Origin: JBOFCO01 sp051646105
GTDB taxonomy: Bacteria > Pseudomonadota > Alphaproteobacteria > Rhodobacterales > Rhodobacteraceae
Length of the DNA stretch: 13,176 nucleotides
Direction: 5' to 3'
Assembly: GCA_051646105.1 (NCBI GenBank)
Contig: JBOFCO010000185.1
Coordinates: 1 to 13,176, forward strand
Shown here in pieces: positions 6,482 to 12,531 of this stretch. The notes below the pieces were generated by a model that saw nothing but the letters and a program-made list of their open reading frames with translations, did not search any database and was not told the DNA's origin. Each line of letters begins with the position of its first letter. The stretch's first letter is position 1. The position numbers were made by a program, and so were the translations under genes.

Positions 6482-7387
6482 ATGCTTGAATTTGGTCAGA
6501 CCGCCGCCGCGCCGCAAGCCGACCTTGTCAAGGATTCCACCGAAGCCACCTTCATGGCCGATGTGATCGAGGCCAGCCGCGAGGTGCCGGTCATCGTCGA
6601 TTTCTGGGCCACCTGGTGCGGCCCGTGCAAGACGCTTGGCCCAGCTCTGGAGGCGGCCGTGATCGCCGCCAAGGGCCGGGTGCGGATGGTAAAGATCGAT
6701 GTCGACAAGAACCAGATGATCGCGGCGCAACTGCGCATCCAGTCGATCCCCACCGTCTATGCCTTCTGGCAGGGCCAGCCGGTTGACGGCTTTCAGGGGG
6801 CGCTGCCTGCTTCGGAAATTAAGGCGTTCATCGACCGTACAGCCGCGCTGGCAGGCGATGGCGGTCTGTCCGATGCGCTGGCCGCAGCCGAAGATATGCT
6901 GGCCGAGGGCGCAGCGGTGGACGCCGCCGAAACCTTCGCCGCCATTCTGGAGGAAGAACCGGAAAACGCCGCCGCCTATGGTGGGCTGGCCCGCGCCTAT
7001 CTGGCGGCGGGAGAGGCCGACAAGGCCGAAGCGTTCCTGAACGCCGCCCCGGCGAAGATCACCGGCGCGGCAGAGGTGGAGGCCGCCCGTGCGCAGATCG
7101 AACTGGCACGGCAAGCCGCGAATGCCGGACCTGTCGATGCGCTTCGCACAGCGCTTGCCGCCAATGCCAATGATCATCAGGCCCGTTTTGACTTTGCCGT
7201 GGCACTGCATGCCTCCGGTCATGTCGAGGAAGCGGTAGAAGAGCTGCTGGACCTGTTCCGTCGGGACCGTGAATGGAATGACGGTGCTGCCCGCAGCCAG
7301 CTATTCACCATCTTCGACGCGCTGAAACCGCAGGACCCGGTTGTGCTCAAGGGTCGTCGTCGCCTGTCGTCTATGATATTTGCCTGA
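6482..7387 (+). CDS. Thioredoxin-TPR co-chaperone, YbbN/CnoX type
   Basis: A cytosolic protein of 301 aa. An N-terminal thioredoxin domain (about 15-115) has a complete WCGPC redox motif (C46, C49) and cis-proline P90 in SIPTVYAF. A C-terminal helical half with TPR-like repeats (about 128-300) includes AAYGGLARAYLAAGEADKAE and a DFAVALHASGHVEEAVEEL repeat. This architecture is that of CnoX (YbbN), which holds unfolded proteins and guards them against oxidation together with GroEL and DnaK. E. coli CnoX lacks the full CXXC; the intact motif here suggests real thiol reductase activity, as I recall is reported for the Caulobacter protein. AGGGGG lies 4 nt before the ATG at 6482. It is the first gene of a compact operon with the LON-domain and Trm112-like genes. 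The symbol is withheld because ybbN and cnoX are both used. Confidence 0.92.
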   Translation: MLEFGQTAAAPQADLVKDSTEATFMADVIEASREVPVIVDFWATWCGPCKTLGPALEAAVIAAKGRVRMVKIDVDKNQMIAAQLRIQSIPTVYAFWQGQPVDGFQGALPASEIKAFIDRTAALAGDGGLSDALAAAEDMLAEGAAVDAAETFAAILEEEPENAAAYGGLARAYLAAGEADKAEAFLNAAPAKITGAAEVEAARAQIELARQAANAGPVDALRTALAANANDHQARFDFAVALHASGHVEEAVEELLDLFRRDREWNDGAARSQLFTIFDALKPQDPVVLKGRRRLSSMIFA

Positions 7388-7415
7388 TGTTGGCTGCGTG
7401 AGCCAGGTGGTGGGA

Positions 7416-8057
7416 ATGTTCAGGGGCGACCTGCCAGAGATCATCCCGGTTTTCCCTCTTCCGGGTGCGCTGTTGCTGCCCCGTGCCCGCCTGCCGCTGC
7501 ACATTTTCGAACCGCGTTATCTGGCCATGCTGGATGACGTCCTGAAATCGGATGCGCGGCTGATCGGGATGGTGCAGCCGCGCGATACCCATGACCGGGA
7601 TACGCGGCAACTTCACACCATCGGCTGCGCCGGGCGCGTCACAGGGTTTTCGGAAACCGGCGATGGTCGATATATGATCACCCTTACCGGCGTTTCGCGT
7701 TTCCGCATCCGGCGCGAGCTGTCGGGGTTTAGCCCCTATCTGAAAGCTGACGTGGGCTGGCAGGACTTCCCCCAGGATCGTGGCGGGGCTGAACGCGACC
7801 CCGATTTCCACAGGGCGCCCTTCCTGCGCAGCCTGCGGAGATATTTTGATCTGCGGCAGCTTTCAACCGACTGGTCGGACCTGTCGGAGGCTGATGACGA
7901 AACCCTGATCAACGCACTTTCCATGCTCTGCCCGTTTGAGCCGGAGGACAAGCAGGCCCTGCTGGAAGCGCCATCGCTTACCACACGCCGTGAAACATTG
8001 GTGACGCTGATCGAATATGCCCTGCGCAGCGATGGCACGCCTGAGGTCATGCAATGA
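7416..8057 (+). CDS. LON substrate-binding-domain protein
   Basis: A stand-alone Lon N-terminal (LAN/PF02190-type) domain protein of about 213 aa with no ATPase or protease domain. The hallmark start is IIPVFPLPGALLLPRARLPL, followed by HIFEPRYLAMLDD. A middle beta-rich part contains GCAGRVTGF and a helical C-terminal part contains LSMLCPFEPEDKQALLEA. Such proteins are widespread in alphaproteobacteria and their role is not well established; substrate recognition for proteolysis is a guess from the domain. The frame is open to a TTG at 7380, which would overlap the upstream stop. I chose ATG at 7416, preceded by AGGTGGTGGGA; GTG at 7398, 7407 or 7410 are alternatives. It starts 28 nt after the thioredoxin-TPR gene and overlaps the next gene by ATGA. 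Confidence 0.88.
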   Translation: MFRGDLPEIIPVFPLPGALLLPRARLPLHIFEPRYLAMLDDVLKSDARLIGMVQPRDTHDRDTRQLHTIGCAGRVTGFSETGDGRYMITLTGVSRFRIRRELSGFSPYLKADVGWQDFPQDRGGAERDPDFHRAPFLRSLRRYFDLRQLSTDWSDLSEADDETLINALSMLCPFEPEDKQALLEAPSLTTRRETLVTLIEYALRSDGTPEVMQ

Positions 8058-8263
8058 ACAAGCACCCCCAGAAAGGGCATACGGAGACCGAACATCCCTA
8101 TGACCGCCGGATGCTGGAGGCACTTGTCTGTCCTCTGACCCAGGGGCCACTGATCTTTGACCCCGAGCGGATGGAACTGGTCAGCCGTTCGGCGCATCTG
8201 GCCTATCCGATCCGGGGCGGCATACCGATCATGATCGTGGATGAAGCGCGAAGGATCGAGTGA
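8054..8263 (+). CDS. Trm112/UPF0434 (YcaR-like) small protein
   Basis: A protein of 69 aa with the UPF0434 fold pattern: MLEALVCPLTQGPL (20-33), a middle ELVSRSAHLAYPIR stretch and the conserved GGIPIMIVDEAR end. Trm112 relatives activate methyltransferases in eukaryotes, whereas the bacterial YcaR-type role is poorly known. E. coli YcaR has CPVC plus another cysteine, but here only C26 is present and the second position is T29, so a zinc knuckle is unlikely. The start at 8054 overlaps the preceding stop as ATGA and has GAGG 7 nt upstream. An internal ATG at codon 20 would match a shorter family start. It is the last gene of the operon and converges on the agmatine deiminase remnant. Confidence 0.88.
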   Translation: MNKHPQKGHTETEHPYDRRMLEALVCPLTQGPLIFDPERMELVSRSAHLAYPIRGGIPIMIVDEARRIE

Positions 8264-8278
8264 AGCAGAACTTCTTCG

Positions 8279-8312
8279 CAGCCAAAATCCCGCCGGGCTA
8301 AACCTTTGGCTG
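8279..8312. repeat. 8-bp inverted repeat between convergent genes, possible hairpin
   Basis: CAGCCAAA (8279-8286) and TTTGGCTG (8305-8312) are perfect complements around an 18-nt loop that itself holds a CCC-GCC-GGG mini-stem. The repeat lies 15 nt past the Trm112-like stop codon and covers the last codons and TAG of the minus-strand pseudogene. Neither strand has a following T run, so termination, if any, would be weak. Confidence 0.4.
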
Positions 8313-8514
8313 TTCGTGCGTGGCGCAATGGATACCGCCACCCACTTCGTCGATTGAATGAAAGTGCGTTCGTGCGGATCCGTTTCTTCGGGATACCAGA
8401 ATCCCGCTGCACGCGCCGTGGTTTGCGCACGGGCACCACCCGCGCCCAGCCAAAGACCGCCAGCGGAACCCGCCGCAGACCGGATCAATGAAAGTCGTGT
8501 CCTGATACGGTCAT
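8298..8514 (-). pseudogene. Remnant of a Tat-exported agmatine deiminase, internally deleted and frameshifted
   Basis: Three collinear fragments on the minus strand lie in three different frames. From ATG at 8514 the first frame reads MTVSGHDF and then stops; it looks like a decayed Tat signal start of the MTVSRRDF type. The second frame (about 8500-8354) continues IRSAAGSAGGLWLGAGGARA, then AQTTARAAGFWYPEETDPHERTFIQ, which is the start of a signal-bearing agmatine deiminase. The third frame (8354-8298) reads IDEVGGGIHCATHEQPKV and stops at TAG. This is the family's C-terminal block with the catalytic cysteine (codon 8327-8325). Full-length enzymes are about 340-370 aa, so roughly 280 or more codons are missing at a junction near 8350-8358. 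The intact enzyme would convert agmatine to N-carbamoylputrescine. The remnant begins 69 nt after the gabT stop on the same strand, suggesting a former polyamine-degradation pair. It cannot make a functional enzyme. Confidence 0.85.
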
Positions 8515-8531
8515 AAGCTCCACTGCCACGA

Positions 8532-8567
8532 CCCCGTTTTGCGGGGCCTGCCTGCGCGCATACGCGC
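8532..8567. repeat. Two consecutive hairpins between gabT and the pseudogene
   Basis: CCCCG-TTTTG-CGGGG (8532-8546) and GCGCG-CATA-CGCGC (8554-8567) lie in the 69-nt gap after the gabT stop. On the minus strand neither is followed by a T run, so neither is a classical intrinsic terminator. They may stabilise the gabT mRNA end or act as weak terminators. Apart from these and the pseudogene, the interval 8264-8583 shows nothing that I recognise. Confidence 0.4.
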
Positions 8568-8583
8568 TTAAGGTGTGATCGTC

Positions 8584-9858
8584 TTACCCTCGCGCTGCCA
8601 ATACGGATGCTTCCAGAATATCCAGCGCTTCCTCAAACACCGCATCCGGGATGGTCAGCGGGGCAAGGAAGCGGATGACATTGCCGTAAACACCGCAGGT
8701 CAGCAGGATCAGCCCGCGTTTCAGCGCTTCCTCCCGGACCCGTCCGGTGAAGCCCGCATCAGGCGCGCCGGTGCCGGGTATGGCGAATTCGACCGCATTC
8801 ATGAAACCGGGGCCACGAATGTCGACAATCTGTGGAACCTGATCGCGCATCGCCGCCAGCCGCTGTTTCAGCCGCCCGCCCAACCGTTCGGCGCGGGCGC
8901 AAAGCTGTTCCTCCTCGATCACATCCAGCACCGCATGGGCAGCGGCGACGCCCAGCGGGTTGCCCGCATAGGTGCCGCCCAGGCCACCGGGATTGGGGCT
9001 GTCCATGATCTCTGCCTTGCCGGTGACGGCCGAAATCGGCAGGCCGCCCCCCAGACCCTTTGCCATGGTGGTCAGGTCGGCAGCAACGCCGTGATGTTCC
9101 ATCGCGAACAGTTTGCCGGTGCGGGCAAAGCCCGTCTGAACCTCGTCCGCAATCAGCACGATGCCATGTTCGTCGCAGATGGCACGCAGCTTCTGCATAA
9201 GGGCGCGGGGCACCTCATAGAATCCGCCCTCGCCCTGAACCGGTTCGACGATGATCGCCGCAACCCGGCCCGGTTCCAGATCGGCCTTGAACAGCCGGTC
9301 CAGCCCCGCAATGGCCTGGTCGACGGAAATGCCGTGCAGGTCGATGGGAAAGGGCAGGTGCCAGACATCGCCCATCATCGGCCCGAAGCCCGCCTTGTAG
9401 GGCTGGACCTTGCCTGTAAGCGACATGCCCATGAAGGTGCGGCCATGAAAGCCGCCGGCAAAGGCGACCACACCCGCCCGACCCGTGTAATGCCGGGCGA
9501 TCTTTACCGCGTTTTCCACGGCTTCGGCGCCGGTTGTGGCAAAGATGGTCTTTTTCGGGAAATCGCCGGGGACAAGCCGGTTCAGCCGTTCCGCCAGCTC
9601 CACGTAATTCTCGTAGGGAACGACCTGGTGGCAGGTATGGGTAAAGCGGTCAAGCTGCGCATGGACCGCCGCCATCACTTTCGGATGCCGGTGCCCGGTG
9701 TTCACGACCGCGATCCCGGCCGCAAAATCGATGTACCGGTTGCCCTGCTTGTCCCAGATTTCCGCATTCTCCGCCCGGTCGGCATAGATCTGCGTGGTCA
9801 TGCCGACACCGCGCGATATGGCGGCGTTCTTGCGGTCGGTCAGGCTGGCGTCGGTCAT
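8584..9858 (-). CDS. gabT: 4-aminobutyrate--2-oxoglutarate aminotransferase
   Basis: GabT transfers the amino group of GABA to 2-oxoglutarate, giving succinate semialdehyde and glutamate. It is a cytosolic PLP enzyme of fold type I, class III. The protein is 424 aa against 426 for E. coli GabT and is collinear with it throughout. It has RGVG near the start, DFAAGIAVVNTGH, TTGAEAVENAVKIAR (PLP phosphate site), GFHGRT, IVEPVQGEGGF, IADEVQTG with the PLP-pyridine aspartate, the Schiff-base lysine K267 in LTTMAKGLGGG, and GGTYAGNP. ATG at 9858 has GGAG 8 nt upstream. A related 5-aminovalerate or other omega-aminotransferase specificity cannot be excluded. The agmatine deiminase remnant downstream supports a polyamine/GABA context. 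It diverges from the DUF4170-waaA-lpxK operon. Confidence 0.94.
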   Translation of the reverse strand: MTDASLTDRKNAAISRGVGMTTQIYADRAENAEIWDKQGNRYIDFAAGIAVVNTGHRHPKVMAAVHAQLDRFTHTCHQVVPYENYVELAERLNRLVPGDFPKKTIFATTGAEAVENAVKIARHYTGRAGVVAFAGGFHGRTFMGMSLTGKVQPYKAGFGPMMGDVWHLPFPIDLHGISVDQAIAGLDRLFKADLEPGRVAAIIVEPVQGEGGFYEVPRALMQKLRAICDEHGIVLIADEVQTGFARTGKLFAMEHHGVAADLTTMAKGLGGGLPISAVTGKAEIMDSPNPGGLGGTYAGNPLGVAAAHAVLDVIEEEQLCARAERLGGRLKQRLAAMRDQVPQIVDIRGPGFMNAVEFAIPGTGAPDAGFTGRVREEALKRGLILLTCGVYGNVIRFLAPLTIPDAVFEEALDILEASVLAARG

Positions 9859-9902
9859 CGTGGATGCTCCATTTCCGGGCGGGGCAGCAGCCCCTTTGCG
9901 CG

Positions 9903-9932
9903 ACTATAGCGGGGCCGGACCGGCAAAGGCAA
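9903..9932 (-). promoter_or_regulatory. Possible promoter of gabT
   Basis: Read on the minus strand, TTGCCT (9932-9927) and TATAGT (9908-9903) are separated by 18 nt, with the -10 ending 44 nt before the gabT ATG. The -10 matches the consensus at five of six positions and the -35 at four. It is the clearest sigma70-like pair in the 157-nt divergent region. I saw no convincing promoter for the opposite (lipid A) operon there; TTGAGA (9942-9947) with a poor -10 near 9965 is the best candidate. Confidence 0.38.
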
Positions 9933-10015
9933 TTCGGCGGCTTGAGAGCGCTGCGGCGATGGCATAGCGTGGCGCTGGCCCTCAGACCGGGTCTTTTGGA
10001 CCGGACGGATTATTC

Positions 10016-10261
10016 ATGACCCAACGCCTGCATCTGGTTTTCGGCGGAGAGCTTGTCGATCCGACAAGCAATGTCTTCCGCGATACATCGGCCATTCATA
10101 CGGTCGGGATTTTTCCCGACTACCAAAGCGCATACCTTGCCTGGAAGGCTGAAGCGCAGCGGACTGTGGACAATGCCCACATGCGCTATTTCATTGCCCA
10201 TCTGCATCGCCTTCGCGACGAATCGGAACCTGCGGGCCCGACCGGCGAAATGGGTGGCTGA
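10016..10261 (+). CDS. DUF4170 family small protein
   Basis: An 81-aa cytosolic protein matching the alphaproteobacterial DUF4170 pattern: RLHLVFGGELVDP (4-16), IHTVGIFPDYQSAYLAWKA (27-45) and a C-terminal DNAHMRYFIAHLHRL helix. No enzymatic motif is visible and its molecular function is unknown. The family is repeatedly found before Kdo-transferase and lpxK genes, as here, which suggests a link to lipid A assembly. ATG at 10016 is preceded by a modest GGACGGA sequence. The waaA-like gene starts 9 nt after its stop, so the two are surely co-transcribed. Confidence 0.87.
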   Translation: MTQRLHLVFGGELVDPTSNVFRDTSAIHTVGIFPDYQSAYLAWKAEAQRTVDNAHMRYFIAHLHRLRDESEPAGPTGEMGG

Positions 10262-10270
10262 GAAAGCATC

Positions 10271-11533
10271 ATGCCCCGTTCGCTGCTGCTGGCAGCCTTT
10301 GCCTTCATCAAACAGGTGATGCGGCCGGAGACCGCGCCAGCGATCGCCGCTGGTGCCACGCGACCAGCCGGTTCGGTGGTGTGGATTCATGTCGACAAGG
10401 TTGCAGACCAGCGCGCGCTTGTTGAAACCGCCGAACGTCTTCTGGAACAGGGCGGGCTTGGTGCCGTGGTGATGACCGGAATGGATCATGTTTCCGCCGG
10501 GGCCGATCCCTCATTTCCACAGGACGTGATCCCAGACGTCTTTCCGGGTGAAAACCGCGGTGCGATTGATGCATTCCTTTTGCGCTGGTGTCCCGATCTG
10601 CTGGTGTTGACCGGAACACCCCTGCGCCCGGTGCTGTCCGCAGCGCTGGACCGGTGGGGGATAGCCGCCATTCTGGTGGCGGGCCGGATCGAGCGCGCAA
10701 GCTACAAGCGCTGGCGCTGGGCGCCCCCTGTCGCGCGGCGGGTCCTTCGCCCGTTCCGGGCGTTGCTGGCCGAAGACTGGCGCACAGCGCGGGCGATCCG
10801 CAGGCTGGGGATCAGCGACCAACGGGTCGAACTGGGCGGCGGTCTTGAAACCGCTGCGCCGCCCCTTGGCTGTTCCGAAGCAGAGCGAGAGGCGTTGTCG
10901 AAGCAGCTTCGCGGACGCACAGTCTGGTTTGTTGCCGGGGCGATCCTGTCCGAGATGCACGCCGTCATCGCCGCATATCAGGAGGCAAGCCGCCTGGCGC
11001 ACCGTCTGCTGCTGGTGCTGTCCCCCGCCAATCCGGGCGACGGCGATACGATGATCGCCATCCTGCGCGACGCCGGTCTGGAAACCGCGCGTCGCAGCGA
11101 AGACGAAGACCCCGATGAAGAGGTTCAGGCCTTCATTGCGGACGACGAGGGCGAGCTTGGCATGTGGTATCGGCTGGCCCCGATGACGTTTCTTGGCGGA
11201 TCATTGCGGGGCGACGGGCCGGTACGCGACCCTTTTGAACCGGCTGCGCTGGGTTCTGCGGTGCTGCACGGCCCGGTCGCGGGGGACTGGCGCGCGCGTC
11301 TGGCCCGCCTTGCCGAAGCTCGTGCCGTGCGCAGCGTTACATCAGAAAAAGAGCTGTGCGACGCGGTTTGCGAACTGATTGCGCCGGATCGGGTTGCGCT
11401 GCTGGCCCATCAGGGGTGGGAAGTGGTTTCTGGCGGGGCCGAGCTTGCCGACCGGCTGGTGTCGATCGCGCTGGCCGCCATGCCGCAGCCAGCGGCAACG
11501 GCCGTCGCAATCACCGGGGGACCGGTGGCATGA
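10271..11533 (+). CDS. waaA: 3-deoxy-D-manno-octulosonic acid (Kdo) transferase-like glycosyltransferase, divergent
   Basis: A GT-B glycosyltransferase of 420 aa of the WaaA/KdtA family, which adds Kdo to lipid IVA at the inner membrane. The N-terminal Rossmann half (about 35-195) contains RWCPDLLVLTG and LVAGRIERASYKRW. The C-terminal half has the CMP-Kdo-side signature GELGMWYRLAP (294-304), then MTFLGGSL and DPFEPAALGSAVLHGP. The first hydrophobic segment is short (LLLAAFAFI). The canonical N-terminal WLHAVSVGE motif reads WIHVDKVAD (38-46), so the catalytic-base glutamate is replaced by D46 in a strongly altered loop. It may have reduced, changed or no Kdo transferase activity. A normal waaA copy elsewhere is possible. 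ATG at 10271 has only a weak ribosome site. Its stop overlaps the lpxK start as ATGA. Confidence 0.82.
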   Translation: MPRSLLLAAFAFIKQVMRPETAPAIAAGATRPAGSVVWIHVDKVADQRALVETAERLLEQGGLGAVVMTGMDHVSAGADPSFPQDVIPDVFPGENRGAIDAFLLRWCPDLLVLTGTPLRPVLSAALDRWGIAAILVAGRIERASYKRWRWAPPVARRVLRPFRALLAEDWRTARAIRRLGISDQRVELGGGLETAAPPLGCSEAEREALSKQLRGRTVWFVAGAILSEMHAVIAAYQEASRLAHRLLLVLSPANPGDGDTMIAILRDAGLETARRSEDEDPDEEVQAFIADDEGELGMWYRLAPMTFLGGSLRGDGPVRDPFEPAALGSAVLHGPVAGDWRARLARLAEARAVRSVTSEKELCDAVCELIAPDRVALLAHQGWEVVSGGAELADRLVSIALAAMPQPAATAVAITGGPVA

Positions 11534-12531
11534 AGCCGCCCCGCTTCTGGCAGAACCCGCCGGATGCTGCAGGCTGGCAAGCCACGGTCCTGGCGCCGCT
11601 TGCGGCGCTCTATGCTGCCGCCACGGCGCGACGGGTCGCACAGGTCGGTATGCGGTTGCCGGTACCGGTCATCTGCATCGGCAACCTGAACGCCGGTGGC
11701 ACTGGCAAGACACCCACCGTTGTCGCCGTGCTGGAGCGGCTGGCGGCAAAGGGAATTGCGGCGCATGTTGTGTCACGCGGATACGGCGGCAGCCTGCCGG
11801 GGCCGGTGCGGGTGGATCCCCGCAGCCATATCGCCGCAGAAGTCGGGGACGAACCCCTGCTGTTGTCGGCTTTCGCACCCGTTTGGGTGGCGCGGGACCG
11901 GTCTGCCGGGGCAAAGGCAGCCGTTGCCAAAGGCGCACAGGCTATCATTCTGGATGACGGTTTCCAGAATCCGGCGCTGCTCAAGGATATTTCCATAGTC
12001 GTGGTCGATGCTGCGCGCGGTTTTGGCAATGGCCGGGTGCTGCCCGCCGGTCCTCTGCGCGAAACGGTGGCGGCCGGGCTGGCGCGGGCCGATCTGCTTC
12101 TTTCCATCGGAGTTGCGCAGGATCAGGCAAGCTTTATGGCAAGTTGGGGCCATGCCGTGACCGTCCCTCATCTGAAGGGTCGGCTTGCCCCGCTGGCCAT
12201 GGGCATGGATTGGGCCGGGTTGCGGGTCATGGCCTTTGCCGGGATCGGGCACCCGGAAAAGTTCTTCGCCACGCTGGAGGCCGAAGGGGCGAACATCCTG
12301 CGCCGCATCGCCCTTGCGGATCACCAGCCGCTTCACCCCGCGCTGCTGACCCGCATGGCGGCAGAGGCCAAGGCGCTGGGCGCACAGCTTGTGACCACGG
12401 AAAAGGATGCCGCACGCCTGCCACGCGACTGGCAGGGCCGGGTGATGACCCTGCCGGTGCGGTTGCAGGTTGAAGACTGGGCTGCCTTTGATACAGCGCT
12501 CAGCCGCGCTGTTTCGTCAACTCGGCGCTGA
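11530..12531 (+). CDS. lpxK: Tetraacyldisaccharide 4'-kinase
   Basis: LpxK phosphorylates the 4' position of the lipid A disaccharide at the inner membrane, giving lipid IVA, the substrate for WaaA. The protein is 333 aa, a normal length. The P-loop GNLNAGGTGKTPT (51-63, K60) is preceded by a membrane-associating N-terminal helix (about 18-37). The family blocks SRGYGG, GDEPLLL, ILDDGFQNPAL, VLPAGPLRE, FAGIGHPEKFF, ADHQPL and TTEKDAARL follow in the expected order. ATG at 11530 overlaps the waaA-like TGA as ATGA, and the homology begins right after it; the frame is open to 11356 but that part is out-of-frame waaA sequence. The last 32 nt overlap the convergent CoA-transferase gene. It is the third gene of the lipid A operon. 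Confidence 0.96.
   Translation: MKPPRFWQNPPDAAGWQATVLAPLAALYAAATARRVAQVGMRLPVPVICIGNLNAGGTGKTPTVVAVLERLAAKGIAAHVVSRGYGGSLPGPVRVDPRSHIAAEVGDEPLLLSAFAPVWVARDRSAGAKAAVAKGAQAIILDDGFQNPALLKDISIVVVDAARGFGNGRVLPAGPLRETVAAGLARADLLLSIGVAQDQASFMASWGHAVTVPHLKGRLAPLAMGMDWAGLRVMAFAGIGHPEKFFATLEAEGANILRRIALADHQPLHPALLTRMAAEAKALGAQLVTTEKDAARLPRDWQGRVMTLPVRLQVEDWAAFDTALSRAVSSTRR

Noticed and set aside
7736..8488. One long 250-codon minus-strand gene through 8488-7736
   Set aside because: Only its first part resembles a protein (the agmatine deiminase start). After about 8354 the family signal moves to another frame, and the rest is antisense to the Trm112-like and LON-domain genes.
8306..8491. Small plus-strand frame of 61 codons after the Trm112-like gene
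   Set aside because: It is the complement of the agmatine deiminase remnant, Arg-rich, with no ribosome site or family match.
8575..9909. Open plus-strand frame of 444 codons antisense to gabT
   Set aside because: GabT on the opposite strand is collinear with the E. coli enzyme over its full length. The plus-strand product has no recognisable domain, which fits the long stop-free shadow frames common in GC-rich DNA.
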